From the NCBI RefSeq assembly GCF_012726235.1, contig NZ_JAASAH010000023.1:1-64000 (forward strand): 64,000 bases of DNA, in the 5' to 3' direction. This document shows, piece after piece, positions 1-8,518 of this stretch (its first letter is position 1; each line of letters opens with the position of its first letter). The notes below the pieces were generated by a model that saw only the letters and a list, made by a program, of their open reading frames with translations, was not told the origin of the DNA and did no database searches. A program made the position numbers and the translations under genes. The stretch comes from Streptomyces sp. HNM0574. Its GTDB lineage: Bacteria; Actinomycetota; Actinomycetes; Streptomycetales; Streptomycetaceae.

Positions 1-37
1 CCCGCCCGGACCGCCCGGATCTCTCCCCCGGGCCGGG

Positions 38-1099
38 TCAGCGGAACTCGCCGGGGCCCTTGCGGCCGGTGCCGCCCTCGCCCTCGCCCTTGCCGCGGGC
101 GCCGCGGGTGCCCTGGGTGCCGTCGTCGAACTCGGCCTCCTCCTTGCGGACCTCGGTGGAGACCTCGCGCTGCTCGGTCACGCGCTCCGTCTCGATGCGG
201 ACGCGCTCGTACGGCACCGACGTCTTGCTGACGACGGGCCGCTCCTCGTGCAGCGTGATCTCGATCTGCCCGTCCTTCAGCTCGCCCGCCTGGCCCGCGC
301 GGGCCTCCTCGCCGGTGAGCTTCTCGCGGGTGACGTGGACCTCCTCGTGGCTGACGGGGACGGTGCGCTTCACCTCTTCGGTGACGACGTGCTTGCTGAG
401 CCTGGCGTGACCGCTCTCGTACTCCTCGGTGCCGATGTCGACCCGCTCCTCGGAGAGCGTCATCTCGCGCTCCGCCATGGCCTGGTGGGACTCGGTGTCC
501 GGCATCGCGCCGCGGGTGGTGTCCGCGCCCTTGCCCGTACCGGCGTCCGCCGCGGTGCCCTCGCCCTTCGCCGAGGTGTCCTCGCGGCCGCGGCTCATGG
601 CCATCGGCCCGGCGCCGGCTCCGGCGCCCGCCATGGGTTCGCTCGGTCCGGGCGCCGCCGCGTGCCGCGGGCCGCCGCCCATCCGGCCCTCGCCGCCCGT
701 GCCCGCGGTGCCGCGGTTGCCGCTGATACCGCCGGCGACCCCGCCCGCGCCCATGCCGCCGGCCGCCGTGTCCGTGCCGGGACGCGTGCGCCCGTAGTAG
801 CGGTACAGGTCGTTCTCCTCGGCGGCGTCGAGGTGGCTCTCGGCCTCGATCCGGGGGGCGTCCTTGATGCGCTCCTTGGTGTACGGGACGCGCAGCTTGT
901 CGTCCTCCTTCCGCGCGTCCGCGAGCGGAACGAACGTCTCCTTGGAGCCGAACAGCCCGGTGCGCACGGTGACCCACTCGGGCGCTCCACTGGCGTCGTC
1001 CTTGTAGACCCGCTGCACCGAGCCGATCTTGTGGCCCTCGCCGTCGACGACGGTCAGACCGTTGAGGTCCTGGGGGCTTCCTCCGAATGGTGTGTCCAT
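38..1099 (-). CDS. PRC-barrel and DUF2382 (YsnF/AvaK-type) stress-associated protein
   Basis: 353-residue cytoplasmic protein. The N-terminal 90 residues look like a PRC-barrel (the segment with LTVVDGEGHKIGSVQRVY and a basic/acidic beta pattern). Residues about 100-205 are a low-complexity Gly/Ala/Met/Thr linker. The C-terminal 110 residues, rich in Glu, Arg and Val (ERVDIGTEEYESGHARLSKH, then TVPVSHEEVHVTREKL), match the DUF2382 domain of general-stress proteins. I placed the start at the ATG at 1099 because AAGGAAGG lies about 11 bases upstream; an in-frame ATG at 1126 has no such site. The biochemical role is unknown; family members are often induced by osmotic or desiccation stress. It is the leftmost gene, and the 37 bases after its stop hold only a short GC-rich inverted stretch. 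Confidence 0.85.
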   Translation of the reverse strand: MDTPFGGSPQDLNGLTVVDGEGHKIGSVQRVYKDDASGAPEWVTVRTGLFGSKETFVPLADARKEDDKLRVPYTKERIKDAPRIEAESHLDAAEENDLYRYYGRTRPGTDTAAGGMGAGGVAGGISGNRGTAGTGGEGRMGGGPRHAAAPGPSEPMAGAGAGAGPMAMSRGREDTSAKGEGTAADAGTGKGADTTRGAMPDTESHQAMAEREMTLSEERVDIGTEEYESGHARLSKHVVTEEVKRTVPVSHEEVHVTREKLTGEEARAGQAGELKDGQIEITLHEERPVVSKTSVPYERVRIETERVTEQREVSTEVRKEEAEFDDGTQGTRGARGKGEGEGGTGRKGPGEFR

Positions 1100-1414
1100 G
1101 GCGGTTCGCACCTTCCTTTCAGTCACGTGCCGGCAGGAAGAAGCACGCGCTCCTCACATTGCGCGCCGCCGGGAGGACGTCAGCGAGTCGGGCAGGGCGC
1201 CCGACGGGGCCGCGTTCCGCACGGGGCCTCCTTTGAGCTGCCGATCCGTCCCCACGGCCACCTCAACGATTACTCCAAACGAGTGAGACGGCATCCGGAG
1301 CGCGGCGGTACGCGTCCGCCGCGCTATCCGGAGGGCCGATGTCAGTGCCCGCTGCCATGCTGAGAAGCGCTCGGTGGAAGAGCACCCCTCCGGCACCCAC
1401 CCCCGAGGAGCACC

Positions 1415-2215
1415 ATGCTGACGACCAACTTCGTTCCCGGGACGCCGAACTGGCTCGACCTCGGCGCCCCCGACACCGACGCCGCCGCGCGCTTCTACAT
1501 GACGGTCCTCAGCTGGTCGTACGAGCCGCTGCCGGAGGCCGGCGGGTACGGCTTCTTCCGGCTCGACGGCAGCACCGTCGCCGCGCTCGGCCCGCTCACC
1601 GAGGAGGGCGCCACCGCCGGCTGGACGCTGTACTTCGCCACCGAGGACGCGGACGCCACCGCCGACGCCGTGCGCGCCGCGGGCGGTTCGGTCCGGGTGG
1701 AGCCGGACGACGTCTTCACCGCCGGCCGCCTGGCCGCGTTCACCGACCCGCAGGGCGCGGAGTTCGCCGTCTGGCAGCCCCGGGACATCGGCGGCCTGGA
1801 GAAGGTGATGGACCGCGGCAGCATGTGCTGGACGGAGCTGTACACGACGGACGCGGGCGCGGCCAAGTCCTTCTACTCCGCGGTGTTCTCCTGGAGTTAC
1901 GACGACCAGGAGATGGGCGGCGGCATGACGTACACCCTCGCCTCCTCCCCCGGCGGCGGCGCCGAGGGGGACGCGGCGCAGGGCGGGATGATGACGCTCC
2001 CGAAGGAGAACCTGGACGCGGGCTCCCGCCCGGAGTGGCACCCGTACTTCTGCGTCGACGACTGCGACGCCACGTACGCCGCCGCCACCGGGAACGGCGG
2101 CTCCACCCTGGTCCCGCCGGTCGACGTGCCGGGCGTCGGCCGCCTGGCGATGGTCCGCGACCCGGCGGGCGCGGTCTTCGGCATCATCATGGGCGACCCC
2201 AACTACCAGCTGTGA
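1415..2215 (+). CDS. VOC (glyoxalase/bleomycin-resistance fold) family protein, two domains
   Basis: 266-residue cytoplasmic protein with two tandem VOC domains, about residues 8-125 and 137-262. Each begins with a W-x-(D/E)-L segment (NWLDLGAPD, then MCWTELYTTD) followed by an A-x-x-F-Y helix (ARFYMTVLSW, KSFYSAVFSW). This is the usual layout of the actinobacterial 27 kDa VOC proteins. The second domain keeps W-H-P-Y-F and a closing D-P-x-G-A-x-F-G-I. The substrate cannot be told; VOC proteins include glyoxalases, dioxygenases and drug-binding proteins. The ATG at 1415 follows GAGGAG at good spacing. It stands alone, preceded by about 300 bases without a gene. Confidence 0.88.
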   Translation: MLTTNFVPGTPNWLDLGAPDTDAAARFYMTVLSWSYEPLPEAGGYGFFRLDGSTVAALGPLTEEGATAGWTLYFATEDADATADAVRAAGGSVRVEPDDVFTAGRLAAFTDPQGAEFAVWQPRDIGGLEKVMDRGSMCWTELYTTDAGAAKSFYSAVFSWSYDDQEMGGGMTYTLASSPGGGAEGDAAQGGMMTLPKENLDAGSRPEWHPYFCVDDCDATYAAATGNGGSTLVPPVDVPGVGRLAMVRDPAGAVFGIIMGDPNYQL

Positions 2216-2324
2216 CAGAGGCGTTGGGAGCGCACGGGAGACCGGGGGACGCAGGGCCGTAACCGGGCCCCGCGCCGGCGCGTTCCCTCGGGTGCCCCCT
2301 CCTCCCACCCCTGGAGCAGCGCCC

Positions 2325-3992
2325 GTGCGTACCCGCCCCGCCGCCGTGACGTCCCCCGAGACCGGAACCGGGGAGGTGCCACGCGGTGTGCTGGTGGGCC
2401 GGCCGCTGTCGAAGGGCGGACCGGCGGGCGCGTACGACGCGGTGGTGATCGGCTCCGGGGCCGGCGGGCTGACGACGGCGGTCTGCCTGGCCCGGCAGGG
2501 GCGGCGGGTGGCCGTGTTCGAGCAGCACTACACCGCGGGCGGCTACACCCACGCCTACCGGCGGCGCGGCTGGGAGTGGGACGTCGGCATCCACTACGTC
2601 GGCCAGCTCTCGCCGCGCGAGCCGGTCCGGGTGCTGTCGGACTACCTGACGGGCGGCGCGCTGCGCTGGGCCCCGCTCGGTGACCCCTACGACGAGTACC
2701 GGCTGGCGGACGAGGTGCACCGGGCCCCGGTCGGCTTCGCCGCCTACCGGGCCGCCCTGACCGCGCGCTTCCCCGCCGAACGGGCAGGAATCGAGGCGCT
2801 GTTCCGGCTGGTCGAGCGGTGCCGCGCGGTACTGCCCGCGCTCGCGCTGGGGCGCCTGTCCGGTCCGGTGGTACGACGGCTGGCCGGCCTGCTGCGGACC
2901 GCGGCCGTCCCGGACGAGGCGCGGCGGCCGGCCCGGGAGGTGGTGGCGGGGCTGGTCCGCGACGAGCGGCTGCGGCAGGCGGTGCTCACCCCGAGCGCGC
3001 TGCTGCTGGCCGACTCCAGCAGCAGGCTGCCGTTCTTCCTCCTCGCGGTGCTGTTCGAGCACTTCCGGAAGGGCGCCTGGTACCCGGTGGGCGGCAGCGC
3101 CGCCATCGCCCGCGCGATGCTCGGCCCGATCCGCGCCGCCGGCGGGGAGGTCTTCGTCCGCGCGCCGGTCGACCGGATCGCGCTGGACGGGTCACGGGCG
3201 ACGGGCGTGGTCCTGGCGGACGGCACCCGCGTGCACGCCCCGGTGGTGGTCAGCGCGGCCGGCGCCCACCACACCTACCGCACGCTGATGCCCGGCGCGG
3301 GAGCCGACCAACTCGACGGCATGCGGCGGGGTTTCCCGTTCGTGCTGCTCTTCCTCGGCCTGGACGGCGACCCGGAGGAACTTGGCCTGCCCCGGCACAA
3401 CGTGATGGTCACCGACGGCGACGTCGACGCGTTCTTCGATGGCAAGGGCGGGCGCACCAGCGGCCGCTTCCTCTCCTTCTCCTGCGCCAAGGACCCGACC
3501 TGGACCGCGCGGCACCCCGGCCGCTCGACCGGCGAGATCCTCGCGTACGTCCGACCGGAGCTGTTCGAGCCCTTCCGCGGACGTCACCGGGACCCGGACT
3601 ACCTCGCGCTGAAGGCCGAGATCACCGAGGAGCTCCTGGCCCAGCTCCACCGCCAACTGCCCCGCACCGAGGGGCGGGTGGTCTACCACGAGCTCGGCAC
3701 CCCGCTGACGGCCGAGCACTTCGCCGGCTGGCCCGGCGGCAGCCTGTACGGGCTCGCCAAGGACGTCACCACCTTCGGCGACGGCCGCGCCCCCGGCCGC
3801 GCGGACTGGCTGCGCCCGCGCACCGAGGTCGAGGGCCTGTACCTCTCGGGCCAGGACTGCCTGGCCGGCGGCTTCATGGGCGCGGTCACCGGTGGCCTGC
3901 TCGCCGCTCACGAAGCCCTCGACCGGACCGGCCGGGCCCGCCTGTGGGCCGGGCTGCTGAAGCGCGGCATCCGGCCGCCGTCGGCCCCCTAG
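2325..3992 (+). CDS. phytoene desaturase / retinol saturase-like FAD-dependent oxidoreductase
   Basis: 555-residue flavoprotein. An N-terminal Rossmann FAD motif (VVIGSGAGGLTTAVCLARQG, then an acidic strand end at VAVFEQH) lies about residues 37-65. A C-terminal FAD-binding segment with GLYLSGQDCLAGGFMGAVTGG lies near residues 500-525. The YTAGGYTHAY segment after the first strand is typical of CrtI/CrtO and all-trans-retinol 13,14-reductase relatives. The natural substrate is probably a polyene or isoprenoid, but no carotenoid genes are adjacent. I chose GTG 2325, which has GGAG eight bases upstream, over an in-frame ATG at 2292. Its stop shares the bases CTAG with the stop of the convergent membrane protein gene, so the two genes overlap tail to tail. 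Confidence 0.85.
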   Translation: MRTRPAAVTSPETGTGEVPRGVLVGRPLSKGGPAGAYDAVVIGSGAGGLTTAVCLARQGRRVAVFEQHYTAGGYTHAYRRRGWEWDVGIHYVGQLSPREPVRVLSDYLTGGALRWAPLGDPYDEYRLADEVHRAPVGFAAYRAALTARFPAERAGIEALFRLVERCRAVLPALALGRLSGPVVRRLAGLLRTAAVPDEARRPAREVVAGLVRDERLRQAVLTPSALLLADSSSRLPFFLLAVLFEHFRKGAWYPVGGSAAIARAMLGPIRAAGGEVFVRAPVDRIALDGSRATGVVLADGTRVHAPVVVSAAGAHHTYRTLMPGAGADQLDGMRRGFPFVLLFLGLDGDPEELGLPRHNVMVTDGDVDAFFDGKGGRTSGRFLSFSCAKDPTWTARHPGRSTGEILAYVRPELFEPFRGRHRDPDYLALKAEITEELLAQLHRQLPRTEGRVVYHELGTPLTAEHFAGWPGGSLYGLAKDVTTFGDGRAPGRADWLRPRTEVEGLYLSGQDCLAGGFMGAVTGGLLAAHEALDRTGRARLWAGLLKRGIRPPSAP

Positions 3993-5677
3993 TCGGGCAG
4001 GCCGACGACGACGGGCTCCGGGCCGCCACCGGCGGGGACGGCGGCCGGAGTTCCCGGAGTCGGGGCGGGCTCGGGCGCCGGGCCGCCGGGCGCGGCCGTG
4101 GCGTCGGCACGGGTGTCGGCGGGAGCTGCGGCGGGGCCGATGCGGACGCGGATCTCGCCGCCGTCCGGGCCCGGCAGGGTGACGGACGGCCAGTCGCGGG
4201 CGAACGCGGGCACCTCGCCACCGGCCCAGGGCAGTACGGCGGTCGGCGTCTTCCGGGCCAGTTCGGCCAGGCCCGCGCGGCTGATGCTCCGGTCGTGCCC
4301 GTACCAGTTCCGCGAGGAGCAGCCCGCGTAGTGGGCGAGGGGGACGGCGGTGGGGCCGGCGAGCACGCAGGGCGGGCGTACGCCGTGGCGGTGCAGGACC
4401 GCGGCGGCCTGCGTCTGGCGTGCGCTCTTGTCCTCGCTGCGCTGCACGGTGCCGGAGAGCACCGCGTACTGCACCACCACGTGCCCGGCCAGCAGCAGGA
4501 GTCCGAGCCCGGCGGTGAGGGTGCGCCAGCCGCCGCGTGCGCGGCCGCTCGCGCGGGCGGCGAGTTCACCGGCGGGGATCGCGAGCAGCGCGTAGGCGGG
4601 GAGGAGGAAGCGGGGGGCGGCGTAGTGCACGAGGAAGAGGTACGGCACGGCGGTGGACACCGCGGTGACGGCGGCGACGACGGAGGCCGGGGCGCGTCCG
4701 GCGCGGGACGCGGCGGCGATCCCGGCGACGGTCAGCAGGGGCAGCGCGATCCACCACAGTCCGGTGAGGGGCTGCTGCCAGGGCACGTCGCAGGGGCGGC
4801 ACAGCGTCCGGCCCTCCAGCCCGCGCAACTGGTCGGCGAAGGCGAGGTTCCAGCTGAGCCCGCCCTGGATCTCCCCGGCGCGGTGCAGCCTCTCCAGCGG
4901 CCCGCCGTAGTGCGCGTACGCCTCCGCGATCCACGGCGCGCAGCCGAGCGCGAGCGCGAGCACCATCACCACCAGCCCGGCCGGACGGCGCAGCCCGGGG
5001 ACGAGCAGCCCCGCGACGAACAGCGGCAGGGTCAGCCACATCGCGTCGGAGGGGCGCATCAGCGCGACGAGGGCGACGGAGAGGCCGAGTCCGGCGAGCG
5101 CGCCGCGGTCCGGCCCGGGCAGCCGGGCCAGCCCGTAGGCGCCGCCGGGCGGTGGCCCGTAGTGGGTCCAGGGGCGGGAGGCGGCGAGGCGGAGGAAGCA
5201 GCCGACGGCGGCGAGGGCAGCCAGCGCGCACCACAGGTTGGGCATCACGCGCGGGCCGTAGTAGAGCGTCACCCACAGCCCGCAGAACAGCGCGCCGCCC
5301 CAGCCGAGCACGGCCGGCGGGACGAGCCTGCGCCACACCCACAGCGCGAGGAACACCCCGACGGCGGAGAGCAGCGCGAACCAGAGCCGGAGCGCGAGCG
5401 TGGAGGAGGTCAGCACGGTGACGGGCGCCGCGAGGTAGCTGATGCCGCGGGCGCGGGGCGCGCTGAAGAAGGCGGCGGGTCCGTCGTGGACCTGGCTGAC
5501 GTAGACCGTCTCGTCCCAGCCGAGCCCCGATCCGGGGACGACGAGGACGAGTTGCGCGAGGAGGTAGGCGCCGGCGACGCCGCCCACGGTGAGCAGCGCC
5601 CGGCGCGGGCGCTGGAAGGGACGTGGCCCGAGGATCGGGCCGGGAAGCACGTGCGTCGTCTCGGGCAGTACGTGCAT
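3989..5677 (-). CDS. GT-C fold (ArnT/PMT-like) membrane glycosyltransferase
   Basis: 562-residue multi-spanning membrane protein. A first hydrophobic helix (residues about 29-48) is followed by an extracytoplasmic loop with LGWDETVYVSQV, the acidic first-loop motif expected of GT-C glycosyltransferases that use polyprenyl-phosphate sugars. About ten more hydrophobic segments follow to residue 420. Then comes a soluble domain with NWYGHDRS, and a Pro/Ala/Thr-rich tail from about 500. Streptomyces have many such proteins of unknown acceptor. The ATG at 5677 follows GGTGAGGTAAGGA. The gene converges on the FAD oxidoreductase gene. About 200 bases upstream lies the terminator hairpin of the next minus-strand gene. 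Confidence 0.8.
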   Translation of the reverse strand: MHVLPETTHVLPGPILGPRPFQRPRRALLTVGGVAGAYLLAQLVLVVPGSGLGWDETVYVSQVHDGPAAFFSAPRARGISYLAAPVTVLTSSTLALRLWFALLSAVGVFLALWVWRRLVPPAVLGWGGALFCGLWVTLYYGPRVMPNLWCALAALAAVGCFLRLAASRPWTHYGPPPGGAYGLARLPGPDRGALAGLGLSVALVALMRPSDAMWLTLPLFVAGLLVPGLRRPAGLVVMVLALALGCAPWIAEAYAHYGGPLERLHRAGEIQGGLSWNLAFADQLRGLEGRTLCRPCDVPWQQPLTGLWWIALPLLTVAGIAAASRAGRAPASVVAAVTAVSTAVPYLFLVHYAAPRFLLPAYALLAIPAGELAARASGRARGGWRTLTAGLGLLLLAGHVVVQYAVLSGTVQRSEDKSARQTQAAAVLHRHGVRPPCVLAGPTAVPLAHYAGCSSRNWYGHDRSISRAGLAELARKTPTAVLPWAGGEVPAFARDWPSVTLPGPDGGEIRVRIGPAAAPADTRADATAAPGGPAPEPAPTPGTPAAVPAGGGPEPVVVGLPD

Positions 5678-5830
5678 TCCTTACCTCACCGGATGCGGAG
5701 GGCGGGCAGTGCTGACGGGGTGACCGGCGCGGGCGGGCGGTGCGGCATCGCCCCGCGCGGTGTGATCTACGTCTAACACTCAGAACGGTTGCGCCCGGAC
5801 ATATCCGGCTCCGGTGTGCTCCGATTCGCC

Positions 5831-5864
5831 CGCGGGGCCGCACGGATGTCCGTGCGGCCCCGCG
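5831..5864 (-). terminator. perfect GC hairpin after the DUF1876 gene
   Basis: A 16-base perfect inverted repeat (arms 5831-5846 and 5849-5864) with a two-base loop lies 20 bases past the stop of the DUF1876 gene. No U-tract follows, as is usual for Streptomyces terminators. It would work in either direction. Confidence 0.7.
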
Positions 5865-5883
5865 GGGTGGAAACCGGTCCTGG

Positions 5884-6153
5884 TCACAGCGCCAGGTGGG
5901 CCTTGAGGTGGGTCACCTCCTCGATCTCGGAGCCCGCCTTGTTCATCAGCTGATGCGCGAGATCGTTGAGGCAGCGGGCAGCCGCGAGCTCCTCACCGAC
6001 GCGTGGTTGTTCCTGGTCGTCGGGGTGCCGTATCGCCTCGCCGCGGGCGCGCATCTCCGTGCCGTCCTGGAGTCTGACCATGGCCGCGCATTCGGTCCTG
6101 TGGCCGATCTCCTGGAACTCCATCTCGATGTGCCATCCGACGATCGTCTGCAT
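5884..6153 (-). CDS. DUF1876 domain-containing protein
   Basis: 89-residue acidic, soluble protein starting MQTIVGWHIEMEF and carrying EIGHRTECAAMVRL and the ending AGSEIEEVTHLKAHLAL. This fits the DUF1876 family of small proteins widespread in Streptomyces, whose function is unknown. I took ATG 6153 because GGAGG stands eight bases upstream. The in-frame GTG at 6162 abuts the ribosome-binding site and is unlikely. It lies between the membrane glycosyltransferase gene and the kinase gene, all on the minus strand, with a strong hairpin just after its stop. Confidence 0.8.
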   Translation of the reverse strand: MQTIVGWHIEMEFQEIGHRTECAAMVRLQDGTEMRARGEAIRHPDDQEQPRVGEELAAARCLNDLAHQLMNKAGSEIEEVTHLKAHLAL

Positions 6154-6233
6154 GGTGCACACCTCCGTACGTCCGCTTCCTCCTTCCAGCGTGCACCCGA
6201 CCGGCGGACGGCGGCATCAGCGAGGGGGCGTGC

Positions 6234-7820
6234 CTACTCGGGCGGCTCGAAGGTGTCCACGACCTGCTCGAAGAGCCGGTCGCCCCCGGCGTCGGCCTCG
6301 CCGTTCAACGTCTCCCAGTCCAGGGCGATCTTCCAGACGTGGCCGCCGCTCTCCGGGTAGTACAGCTCCTTCTTGCGGCGGAGCGCGGTGCCCTCGCCGT
6401 CCGGGCGGCGGGTGTACGTGAGGACCTTGCAGTCCCGCCCGTTCACCTCCCGGTCCGTGACGGTGACCTGCGAGTTCTCGTACTCGGACGTGTACTTGTC
6501 GAACCACCACTGGGCACGCCGCGTCGGGGACACGTCCTGCGGGGCGCCGTCGGTGTCCCCGCGGAAGAGGAGGAACTCCTGGTGGTACTTGCCGCTTTCG
6601 ACGCGGTAGGCCGTGGCCTCGCCCTTCAGGGACTGCTGGAGGTCCGGCGGGATGTCCTGCTCGTACTCGTACTTCGCGGGGAGCGAGAGGCTCGCGCCGA
6701 GGTAGTCGTGCGACTCCCAGTCCGAGGGCGGCCCGGACCCGCCGGGGCCCAGCACCGCGGTCACCACGCCGCCGGCGACGACGGCGGAGGTCAGCGCCGC
6801 GAGGACCACGTTCCGCCGGCCGTGCCGGCCGACGACCGCGGAGCCCCCGGTCTCCGCGTCCCCCGAGCGGGTGGCGACCGAGGTCGTGGCCGGTGCCGCG
6901 ACGCCCTCCAGGACGGAGACGATCTCCCCGCTGGACGGGCGCTCGTCCGGCTCCTTGCGCAGCAGCTCCGTGATCAGCGGGCCGAGCGCGCCCGCCCGGG
7001 ACGGCGCCGGCGGGTCGTCGAAGAGCACCGCGTGCCAGGCCGCCTGCTGCACGTCGCGGTGGAACGGGGCGACGCCCTGGACCGCCCGGTACAGCAGCGC
7101 GCCGACCGAGAAGAAGTCCGAGGCGGGGCCCGGCACCCGGCCGCGTACGCGTTCCGGAGCGGTGTACTCCGGTGAGCCGACGAAGGCGTTGCTCTGGGTC
7201 AGCGCGGCCTCGCCCTCGATGCGGGCGATGCCGAAGTCGGTGAGCACCACGCGTCCCGCCGGGCCGAGCATGATGTTCGCCGGTTTCACGTCCCGGTGCA
7301 GGATGTCGCGCGCGTGCGCGGCGGCCAGCGCCCGGACGACGGGCAGCGCGATCCGGGCGGCCTCGGGCGGGGTCAGCACGCCCTCGGCCAGCACGTCCGC
7401 GAGCGACCTGCCGTGGATCAGCTCCATGACGATCCACGGCCGCCCGTCCACCGACACCACGTCGTGGATGCCGACCACCGAGGGATGCTCGATCCGCGCG
7501 GCGGCCCGTGCCTCCCGCTCCAGGCGGGCGAAGACGGTGTCCCGGAACTCGTCGGGCACCCCCTCGGGCAGCCGGGGCTCCTTCACCGCGACGTCGCGGG
7601 CGATGACCTCGTCGTGCGCCTTCCACACGGTGCCCATGCCGCCCTGGCCGAGCCGTTCCACGAGGCGGTACCGGTCACCCAGCAACCGGCCGGGGCCGGG
7701 CGCTCCCCCGCCCCCCGGCCCGGGGTCCTGCCCGGGGACGGTGGCCGGTCTGGCCCGCCGCTCCTCGTCCCCGCCGCTCCCGTCACGTCCCGCGCGTCCG
7801 GCTCCCCACGTCTCACTCAT
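6234..7820 (-). CDS. receptor-type Ser/Thr protein kinase
   Basis: 528-residue transmembrane Hanks-type kinase. The kinase domain (about residues 49-310) shows the glycine loop GQGGMGTV, the lysine in VAVKEPR, the catalytic loop HRDVKPANI, DFGIARIEG, and the activation-segment end GSPEYTAPERV. One hydrophobic segment (about 335-355, VVLAALTSAVVAGGVVTAVL) anchors it. The remaining 170 residues outside the membrane contain no PASTA repeats. They resemble a compact sensor domain with DWESHDYLGASLSLP, as in other Streptomyces kinases. The N-terminal 45 residues are low-complexity Gly/Pro/Arg. It is transcribed away from the STAND gene pair, with about 290 bases of shared upstream region holding no clear gene. 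Confidence 0.93.
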   Translation of the reverse strand: MSETWGAGRAGRDGSGGDEERRARPATVPGQDPGPGGGGAPGPGRLLGDRYRLVERLGQGGMGTVWKAHDEVIARDVAVKEPRLPEGVPDEFRDTVFARLEREARAAARIEHPSVVGIHDVVSVDGRPWIVMELIHGRSLADVLAEGVLTPPEAARIALPVVRALAAAHARDILHRDVKPANIMLGPAGRVVLTDFGIARIEGEAALTQSNAFVGSPEYTAPERVRGRVPGPASDFFSVGALLYRAVQGVAPFHRDVQQAAWHAVLFDDPPAPSRAGALGPLITELLRKEPDERPSSGEIVSVLEGVAAPATTSVATRSGDAETGGSAVVGRHGRRNVVLAALTSAVVAGGVVTAVLGPGGSGPPSDWESHDYLGASLSLPAKYEYEQDIPPDLQQSLKGEATAYRVESGKYHQEFLLFRGDTDGAPQDVSPTRRAQWWFDKYTSEYENSQVTVTDREVNGRDCKVLTYTRRPDGEGTALRRKKELYYPESGGHVWKIALDWETLNGEADAGGDRLFEQVVDTFEPPE

Positions 7821-8110
7821 CCCGCAACATCATGCCCGCCCCGGGCAGTTGGCAGGACCCTTTCCGCAGGTATGGCCGAACCCCACCCCGAGCCACGCGC
7901 GGCGCGTGCGCCGGGGCGGGTGGGGGTGCCGGTTGCCGCCGGGGCGCCCGCCCATTCGACGTGGCGGGGAGCCGGCCCCGCCCCAGGAACGCCCGTGCCA
8001 TCCGTGGAGGGCTGACCTAGAGTGAAACGCCGCACGCAAGTGGAGCGCATGACCCAGGAGTTGCGCAGCGGCGGCAGGCCGGCGCACCGAATCGGAGACG
8101 CGGGGGCACA

Positions 8111-8518
8111 GTGGACGCGGAGATCGCCGCACTGGCGGCAACGGCCGGAAGCGCACTCGTCACGCAACTGACCACGGAGGCGTGGCAGGGCGCCAGAGAC
8201 CGGTTCGTCGCGCTCTGGCGGCGGGCCAGGCCCGAGCGGGCCGAGGGCCTCGCCGCCGAGATCGAGGCGACCCGCGACGACCTGCTCGCCGCCGACGAGG
8301 CGGGCGACCCGGACACCGCCCCCGAGCTCAGCGCCGAGTGGCAGGGCCGCATCCGCCGCCTGCTCGCCGCGCGGCCGGACGTCGCCGACGAACTGCGCAC
8401 GCTGCTCGAGGAGTTGGCGCCACCGCAGGCACCAGCGGCCGTGACGCAGACGGCCACCGCCTCCGGCTCGGCCCGGGTGTACCAGGCCGGCCGCGACCTG
8501 CACCTCGGTCCGCGGTGA
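8111..8518 (+). CDS. small helical partner of the STAND protein, with VYQAGRD tag
   Basis: 135-residue soluble protein; I do not recognise a catalytic domain. Residues 1-100 are predicted helical (MDAEIAALAATAGSALVTQL, then a charged ARDRFVALWRRARPER segment). The C-terminus carries the short motif RVYQAGRDLH. The downstream NB-ARC protein starts with a closely similar RVYQATGDQH. Such a tag often sits next to STAND and other conflict-system proteins in actinobacteria. The GTG at 8111 is used as start. Its stop overlaps the GTG of the next gene (GTGA), so the two are translationally coupled. It is probably a sensor, adaptor or inhibitor for that protein, but this is inference. Confidence 0.75.
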   Translation: MDAEIAALAATAGSALVTQLTTEAWQGARDRFVALWRRARPERAEGLAAEIEATRDDLLAADEAGDPDTAPELSAEWQGRIRRLLAARPDVADELRTLLEELAPPQAPAAVTQTATASGSARVYQAGRDLHLGPR